DNA of 33,116 nt from Candidatus Sumerlaeota bacterium (GTDB lineage: Bacteria; Sumerlaeota; Sumerlaeia; MWCT01): the NCBI GenBank assembly GCA_016931135.1, contig JAFGFK010000319.1, positions 1 through 33,116 of the forward strand, given 5' to 3'. The notes below the pieces were generated by a model, which was given only the letters and a program-made list of their open reading frames with translations, did no database searches and was not told the DNA's origin. How positions within the stretch are numbered: the first letter of the stretch is position 1; every line of letters begins with the position of its first letter. Shown here one piece after another: positions 31,774 through 33,116 of the stretch. The translations under genes were made by a program, and so were the position numbers.

Positions 31774-33116
31774 TCATGAAAGAATCTTTACGTCTTTTGG
31801 GGAAAGATCGAGCATGAGTCCCTGGCCGCTGAAGGTCTTGATGAGTTTTCCCGCCTGTTTTTTCCCCAGAATCCTGGAAAACTTTCGTACCAGAGCCGCC
31901 CTGTGAAAGGAAACCTGTTGTCTCTCCACCTTTTGCTGGGGCCAAACTTCCTCATCTATCATGATATAGGAAACCAGATCTCCGGGCCGCCGCGCAAGGA
32001 ATAAAAGAAGATTATACGGAAGAGGAGTGAGATGAATTTTCTCGCCTCTGCATTCCACCATGCCCGGTTCGGAAGTTCGAAAAATCAACAGGGACGAATC
32101 AGTGTCACTATCAGGGGCGACATCGGTTTTTTCATCAATCTCCGGGGGAACAATATCTTTCATTACCGTCGCAATCTCCTCGGATTGTACTTCATGGGCA
32201 TTGGGGATGCAATCGAGTTCCTTTAGTATGGCTTGAACAGTCGGCTCGGGTAGAATACCGCGGAGATGCGCGGGATCGGCGTCCCTCAAGGCGTCCGGTG
32301 AATCAAAGCCTTCGCGGATCAAAGCCTGTAAATGGCTTCGTTCCAAACCTGCCGCATGAATCGAGGCGAGTCCAAGCCCCTTTTCATCGATTCCAAGCCG
32401 CAATCTTATCGCCAGGTTGTTCAGGAATTGCGTCACAGGTTTGGGAAGGCTGAACGCCTGTGAAAATTCGGCGCAGGACTGAACGATCCACGAGAAATGA
32501 TCGGCGAGGCGAGAGATGGTTCCGGAGAGAACTCCGAAGCGTTCCTCGATCGCCAGGGTGTCGGCGTTTCCGATCCAATCGAGAAGCAAGAGCGTTTTTT
32601 TCAGGGAGGAAAAATCCTGTTCGGTGAAGCCTCCGGGGCGGGATATGATCTTTTTTAGAAAGGGAAGGGCTTCCAGGCGTTCCGCGGGAATATGCTCCCT
32701 TATGATTTCCACAGGATTGATGTTGCGTTTTTCATTGCGTGAGAGAGGGAGGTGAAAATCGTGGGAATCCGGCGTGAGGGAGGCGACAAGAAGGCAGTCG
32801 AACTCACCGGGCGCAGTTCCTTTCAATTCCTTCAGCCAATTTGAAAGAATGATGGAAGATTCGGGGAGAATGCCCGTTATTGCCGTGACATCGCCCATGC
32901 CGGTTGTTGCGAGGGCGTCGTCTTCGTTTATGGAAAGGAAGGATTTTGTAATTGCCTTTTGAATCTGATCGTTCAGGGTATTGGCAAACTCCGGTTCCCC
33001 GGCGCTCCAGACGCACAAGCCCGAATATGTTTTGAGGAGGAAACGGCAGAGTTCCTCTCTATCCTTGCAAACGCGCGAGGATACCAGATCCAGGATGAAG
33101 GGCGTACTTTCATGAA
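31774..33116 (-). CDS. Hel308-like DEAD/DEAH helicase C-terminal part fused to an OmpR-type winged helix (5' end beyond the window)
   Basis: The frame stays open on the minus strand to the window edge. The methionine-like codon at 33018-33016 is only a TTG, and upstream residues continue (TPFILDLVSSRV ... FLLKTYSG), so the gene is cut and the helicase motor lies outside. What is visible matches the C-terminal region of Hel308/Brr2-type helicases: a winged-helix segment (TGMGDVTAITGILPESS), a ratchet-like helical domain (IEERFGVLSGTISRLADHFSWI) and a helix-hairpin-helix (AAGLERSHLQALIREGFDSPDALRDADPAHLRGIL). An acidic linker follows. The last 100 or so residues look like a Trans_reg_C winged helix (EKIHLTPLPYNLLLFLARRP ... 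SYIMIDEEVWP ... RAALVRKFSRILG). Such helicases act in replication-fork repair. It converges on the oxidoreductase gene with a 34-base gap. Confidence 0.75.
   Translation of the reverse strand, partial: HESTPFILDLVSSRVCKDREELCRFLLKTYSGLCVWSAGEPEFANTLNDQIQKAITKSFLSINEDDALATTGMGDVTAITGILPESSIILSNWLKELKGTAPGEFDCLLVASLTPDSHDFHLPLSRNEKRNINPVEIIREHIPAERLEALPFLKKIISRPGGFTEQDFSSLKKTLLLLDWIGNADTLAIEERFGVLSGTISRLADHFSWIVQSCAEFSQAFSLPKPVTQFLNNLAIRLRLGIDEKGLGLASIHAAGLERSHLQALIREGFDSPDALRDADPAHLRGILPEPTVQAILKELDCIPNAHEVQSEEIATVMKDIVPPEIDEKTDVAPDSDTDSSLLIFRTSEPGMVECRGEKIHLTPLPYNLLLFLARRPGDLVSYIMIDEEVWPQQKVERQQVSFHRAALVRKFSRILGKKQAGKLIKTFSGQGLMLDLSPKDVKILS

Overview
The window reads as chromosome of an uncultivated, probably anaerobic bacterium with type IV pili and a large set of exported proteins. 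Support comes from a PilT ATPase, a lipoprotein, many Sec signal peptides, a class I hybrid-cluster protein (the form typical of strict anaerobes) and secreted modules (dockerin, cohesin-like, FG-GAP/VCBS-like, NHL, PEGA, beta-helix). Base composition looks close to balanced and fairly even throughout. No phage, insertion sequence, CRISPR array, tRNA or rRNA was seen. Phylum cannot be fixed from this sequence alone.

Layout. (1) Positions 1-283 are non-coding and hold an inverted pair of REP-like palindromes, a terminator-like hairpin and a promoter candidate. (2) 284-3253 is a compact + strand operon: guanylate kinase, CoaBC and PilT. rpoZ, which often lies between gmk and coaBC, is absent there. 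(3) 3250-7783 on the minus strand holds an NHL/CARDB secreted protein and a carboxypeptidase-regulatory-like lipoprotein; the latter converges on pilT with a 4-base overlap. (4) 7923-8702 is a stand-alone trpC. (5) 8855-10415 holds a small exported protein and a beta-helix protein. (6) 10501-14084 is a translationally coupled pair: an excisionase-type HTH protein and an 1110-residue zinc-ribbon / degenerate cyclase / ATPase / TPR protein, preceded by two abutting perfect palindromes. (7) 14166-23058 holds two giant exported proteins one base apart. The first is a beta-helix protein with alternating cohesin-like and dockerin modules. The second has about ten FG-GAP-like repeats followed by one intact and one degenerate legumain-like (C13) peptidase domain. 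(8) 23152-24492 on the minus strand holds a membrane-anchored DUF1257/Ycf35-like protein and a TPR protein. (9) 24660-28345 is a divergent pair: a GH-A-like barrel protein and a PEGA plus concanavalin-like exported protein, with good promoters between. (10) 28591-31739 is hcp followed by an FAD/NAD(P)H oxidoreductase, probably a nitrosative or oxidative stress module. (11) 31774 to the window edge is the C-terminal part of a Hel308-like helicase with a response-regulator-type winged helix, cut by the window.

How the parts may work together. The central 10.5-23 kb block is the most unusual. It combines a possible regulator (HTH plus STAND-like ATPase with a dead cyclase domain) with two giant secreted proteins that carry scaffolding modules and a protease/pseudoprotease pair. 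That the regulator controls the surface proteins is inferred from adjacency and common strand only.
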